DNA from: Erythrobacter sp.
GTDB taxonomy: Bacteria > Pseudomonadota > Alphaproteobacteria > Sphingomonadales > Sphingomonadaceae
Assembly (NCBI GenBank): GCA_024642335.1
Contig: JAHEBH010000001.1
Location: forward strand, 1 to 64,000
DNA length: 64,000 nt
Reading direction: 5' to 3'
The stretch's first letter is position 1. Each line of letters opens with the position of its first letter. The translations under genes were made by a program, and so were the position numbers. The notes under the pieces are model-generated. The model did no database searches. It saw only the letters and a program-made list of their open reading frames with translations, and was not told the origin of the DNA. Shown one piece after another: positions 61,630 to 64,000 of the stretch.

Positions 61630-63302
61630 ACGGAGGCACCATTGGCAGCGCTGAGGATCGCGCGCACGCTGGCGGTTGCAACGTCCTCGTCGATCCCGAC
61701 CCCCCAGCAGCTCCCGCCATCGGGAAGTCTGCATTCGATATAGGCTGCCGCATTGGCATCGACGCCAGACCCAAGCGCATGTTCGACATAGTCGACCACT
61801 TCGAAGTCGAGACCGTAGCTCTCTCTCATCGTTGCCAGGATGGTCGAAAGAAGGCCTTTGCCGCGACCGGCAATCCGCTGCTCCTCGCCATCGACCTTGA
61901 TCGTACCGGTGAAGATGCTGGTGCCGTCCCCGGCCTTGCTTTCCTCATAATCCACCAAACGGTAGCGCTTGGCCACGTTGCCCACGAAATAGGCCTCCTG
62001 GAAACATTGCCAGATGTCGGCGGCATTGAGCTCGCGTCCCAGATCATCGGCCATGGATTGCACGTGGCGCGAAAAGTCCGCCTGCAGCTTCTTGGGCAGT
62101 TTCAGGCCCTGGTCCTGCTCGAGAACCCAGGCAAAGCCGCCTTTTCCGCTCTGCGAATTGACGCGGATCACCGCCTCGTAACTGCGGCCCAGATCGGCGG
62201 GGTCGATCGGCAAGTAAGGCACGCGCCACAGCTCGTCATTGCGCTGTTCCTGCGCTTCGAAGCCCTTCTTGATCGCATCCTGGTGGCTGCCCGAAAAAGC
62301 GGTGAACACCAGTTCGCCGCCATAGGGATGGCGCGGATGGACGGGCAGCTGGTTGCAATATTCGACGGTTTCAATGACCTTGTCGATATCGCTGAAATCA
62401 AGGCCCGGATCGACGCCCTGCGTGTACATGTTCATGGCCACGGTCACGAGGCAGCAATTGCCGGTGCGCTCGCCATTGCCGAACAGGCAGCCTTCCACGC
62501 GGTCTGCTCCTGCCATCATGCCCAGTTCGGCCGCCGCGACACCCGTACCCCGGTCGTTGTGCGTGTGCAGGCTGATCGCGGCCTTCTCGCGGCCAGGCAG
62601 ATTGCGACAGAAATACTCGATCTGGTCGGCATAGATATTGGGCGTTGCCGCCTCCACCGTTGCCGGCAGGTTGAGGATGATAGGGTTCTCGACGCTAGGC
62701 TGGAGAACCTCCATCACCGCCTCGCAAACCTCCAGGCTGAAATCGAGCTCGGCGGTGGAGAAAGTCTCAGGCGAATATTCGAACTGCCATCTGGTGTTCG
62801 GACGCTTTGCCGCCTCGTCACGCAGCAGCTTGGCGCCATTCACGGCAATCTGCTTCACATCCGCCTTGTCCATGCGGAACACGATCTCGCGCCATGCGGG
62901 GCTGACAGCATTGTAGAGGTGGACGATCGCGGAATGCGCACCTTCGAGGCTTTCGAAACTGCGCTTGATCAGGTCTTCGCGCGATTGGGTCAGGACCTGC
63001 ACTACAACATCCCCGGGGATGCGCCCGGACCGGACGAGGTTGCTGATGAAGTCGAATTCGGTCTGCCCCGCGCTGGGAAAGCCGACTTCGATCTCCTTCA
63101 CGCCCACTTCCACCAGCAGGTCGAAGAAACGGGTCTTCTTTACACCGTCCATTGGATCGATGATCGACTGGTTGCCATCGCGCAAATCGGTGGAGAGCCA
63201 GCGGGGCGGGGCGGTAATGGTGCGCGTCGGCCATTGCCGGTCGGGCAAATCGACCTGCGGGAATGGCTGGTATTTTCGGCTCGGTTCTTTGAGCATTGGC
63301 AT
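61614..63302 (-). CDS. leuA: 2-isopropylmalate synthase
   Basis: A protein of 562 residues, the long (LeuA2, fungal/actinobacterial-like) form, committing acetyl-CoA and 2-oxoisovalerate to leucine. N-terminal [21 protein letters not shown] carries the catalytic DxxxR and metal residues; [37 protein letters not shown] supplies the His pair. The C-terminal 150 residues ([21 protein letters not shown]) are the leucine-binding LeuA dimer domain, so feedback inhibition is expected. A Leu-rich leader peptide and a hairpin lie 74-174 bases upstream, predicting attenuation. It converges with the AHH nuclease gene and overlaps it by 16 bases. Confidence 0.95.
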   Translation of the reverse strand: MPMLKEPSRKYQPFPQVDLPDRQWPTRTITAPPRWLSTDLRDGNQSIIDPMDGVKKTRFFDLLVEVGVKEIEVGFPSAGQTEFDFISNLVRSGRIPGDVVVQVLTQSREDLIKRSFESLEGAHSAIVHLYNAVSPAWREIVFRMDKADVKQIAVNGAKLLRDEAAKRPNTRWQFEYSPETFSTAELDFSLEVCEAVMEVLQPSVENPIILNLPATVEAATPNIYADQIEYFCRNLPGREKAAISLHTHNDRGTGVAAAELGMMAGADRVEGCLFGNGERTGNCCLVTVAMNMYTQGVDPGLDFSDIDKVIETVEYCNQLPVHPRHPYGGELVFTAFSGSHQDAIKKGFEAQEQRNDELWRVPYLPIDPADLGRSYEAVIRVNSQSGKGGFAWVLEQDQGLKLPKKLQADFSRHVQSMADDLGRELNAADIWQCFQEAYFVGNVAKRYRLVDYEESKAGDGTSIFTGTIKVDGEEQRIAGRGKGLLSTILATMRESYGLDFEVVDYVEHALGSGVDANAAAYIECRLPDGGSCWGVGIDEDVATASVRAILSAANGASVQASA

Positions 63303-63375
63303 GGCTATAAGCCCTTATCGCTTGTGCGCGGCGCGGCAAGAGGCGCGCTGCATTTTCTTCTGAGGTCTTGAAGTT

Positions 63376-63429
63376 CCCTTAGGCGGGATGCCCATGCGTC
63401 ACGCGCAGGGCGGGGTGCACGCCTAAGGG
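63376..63429 (-). promoter_or_regulatory. Attenuator-like hairpin in the leuA leader
   Basis: Arms CCCTTAGGCG and CGCCTAAGGG (plus 63420-63429 and 63376-63385) are perfectly complementary over ten bases, and an inner stem pairs GCCC-TGCG with CGCA-GGGC (63390-63411). The leader-peptide stop codon lies inside the outer arm, so a ribosome reaching the stop would break the outer stem, whereas one stalled at the Leu codons would leave it free. No T run follows, so the terminator part, if any, is not obvious. Confidence 0.6.
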
Positions 63430-63476
63430 CGTGTAAGTCGAAGCAGCGATAGGAGCTCACGACGGTTCATGGTCAT
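63423..63476 (-). CDS. Leucine-rich leader peptide of leuA
   Basis: A 17-residue open frame, MTMNRRELLSLLRLTRP, on the minus strand. Five of seven residues from positions 8 to 14 are Leu (codons CTC CTA TCG CTG CTT CGA CTT), including the rare CTA and CTT codons. The stop TAG lies 120 bases before leuA. Leader peptides rich in the pathway amino acid and followed by alternative hairpins are the established sign of ribosome-mediated attenuation. An earlier in-frame ATG would extend it by two residues. Confidence 0.7.
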   Translation of the reverse strand: MTMNRRELLSLLRLTRP

Positions 63477-63522
63477 CAGCATATGCGCATAAGCTTACCA
63501 AATGTCTAGGCCCACAAACGCA

Positions 63523-63554
63523 GGAAGCGCGCGACCGCACGGCCGCGCGCTTCC
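63523..63554. terminator. Stem-loop at the 3' end of the YceI gene
   Basis: GGAAGCGCGCG (63523-63533) pairs perfectly with CGCGCGCTTCC (63544-63554) around a ten-base loop, 25 bases beyond the YceI stop codon in its direction of transcription. On the minus strand a short T-containing tail (TGCGTTTGTG) follows, so it is probably a weak intrinsic terminator separating YceI from the leuA leader. Confidence 0.6.
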
Positions 63555-63578
63555 AGAGCGAGTAAGGATTCGGGGATC

Positions 63579-64000
63579 CTATTGCTTTTCGAATGCCACG
63601 GTAATGTAGAGGTCTACATTATCGGCAATGCCGAACGGCACGCCAAAGCCCATGTTCCATTCGGAGCGGGTGATGGTGGTGGTTCCGTGGAAACCCAGCG
63701 TTTCCTTCCGGCTCATCATGTTGGTGCCCATGCCGGCCAGTTCGGCCTGGATGATCACTTCCTTGGTCACGCCGTTGAAGGTCAGGTCACCCGTTATATG
63801 GGCGGTCCTTTCTCCGGTTGAGTGGATCGAGGTGGACACGAAATGCGCAGCGGCCGGATTGGGGCCGAAGAAGTCGGGTGCGCCGCCGTCCTGGCCCGGG
63901 CGCAGCAAATGGTCACGCAGGCCAGCACTGGGGACCATCACCGATGCCAGCGGAATGGTTGCTTCCAGCGACGAGTTGGGAAGGTTGTCCTTATCGAGGT
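63579..64000 (-). CDS. YceI-family periplasmic lipid-binding protein (partial)
   Basis: The last 140 residues of a YceI-like lipocalin-fold protein; the start is beyond the window. Reading continues past the end through DKDNLPNSSLEATIPLASV. Family features are the DFFGPNPAAAHFVSTSI strand, GERTAHITGDLTFNGVTKEVIIQAEL and the closing ETLGFHGTTTITRSEWNMGFGVPFGIADNVDLYITVAFEKQ. These small proteins bind polyisoprenoid or other lipids in the periplasm. A strong hairpin follows the stop codon. Confidence 0.88.
   Translation of the reverse strand, partial: LDKDNLPNSSLEATIPLASVMVPSAGLRDHLLRPGQDGGAPDFFGPNPAAAHFVSTSIHSTGERTAHITGDLTFNGVTKEVIIQAELAGMGTNMMSRKETLGFHGTTTITRSEWNMGFGVPFGIADNVDLYITVAFEKQ

Noticed and set aside
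61581-63371. A 596-codon plus-strand frame opposite leuA.
   Set aside because: leuA has complete catalytic and regulatory domains; the antisense frame has no recognisable structure and arises from codon bias.

Overview
The window is a gene-dense, GC-rich (roughly 60-65% by eye) bacterial chromosome segment. Gene content and protein style point to an alphaproteobacterium of the Sphingomonadales, most like the Erythrobacteraceae. Supporting signs are an NrsF/ECF sigma pair with the Caulobacter-type SigF promoter, GAAC-N7-GAAC SOS box, imuA-imuB-dnaE2, korAB, DUF2842, PrsK/PrsR, and the zapA - 6S RNA - 5-FCL order. It is mostly core chromosome. I see no prophage, insertion sequence, CRISPR array or plasmid functions.

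Layout. 1-3.4 kb: end of sdhA, a secreted C13 (legumain-type) peptidase, a secreted cyclophilin and lldD. 3.4-7.0 kb: two divergent regulatory pairs, sigF-nrsF leftwards and blaI-M56 peptidase rightwards, with a SigF-type promoter and a BlaI-type operator between them. 7.0-20 kb: zinc metallopeptidase, 3-hydroxybutyrate dehydrogenase, guaB, an RNA methyltransferase, rppH, korAB, a membrane hydrolase, cfa, a serine hydrolase and a PilZ protein. 20-25.5 kb: SDR, purF, tRNA-Pro, thyA, tRNA-Asp, DUF2842, 5-FCL, a probable 6S RNA, zapA. 25.7-30.6 kb: tkt-gap-pgk-thiE. 31-38.4 kb: efp, suhB, tRNA-Leu, an SLC13-type permease and the PrsK/PrsR two-component pair. 38.4-43 kb: two transporters, a low-GC DUF475 protein and panB. 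43-48.9 kb: the SOS mutagenesis cassette imuA-imuB-dnaE2. 48.9-57.6 kb: a complete phosphate module (phoR, phosphate-selective porin, pstSCAB, phoU, phoB) with two phased Pho-box arrays. 57.7-64 kb: a small helical protein, two tRNA-Glu genes, recJ, an unknown gene paired with an AHH-type nuclease, leuA behind a Leu-rich leader peptide, and the start-less end of a yceI-type gene.

Functionally, the segment joins central carbon metabolism (SDH, KorAB, transketolase/GAPDH/PGK, lactate oxidation) with nucleotide, cofactor and branched-chain amino acid synthesis (purF, guaB, thyA, thiE, panB, leuA), and with three stress circuits: SigF/NrsF, BlaI/M56 and LexA-controlled mutagenesis. The most unusual observations are a palindromic intergenic-type repeat lying in frame inside dnaE2, a leucine attenuator-like leader in front of leuA, an exact SigF promoter unusually close to the sigF start, and an uncharacterised gene coupled to an AHH nuclease.
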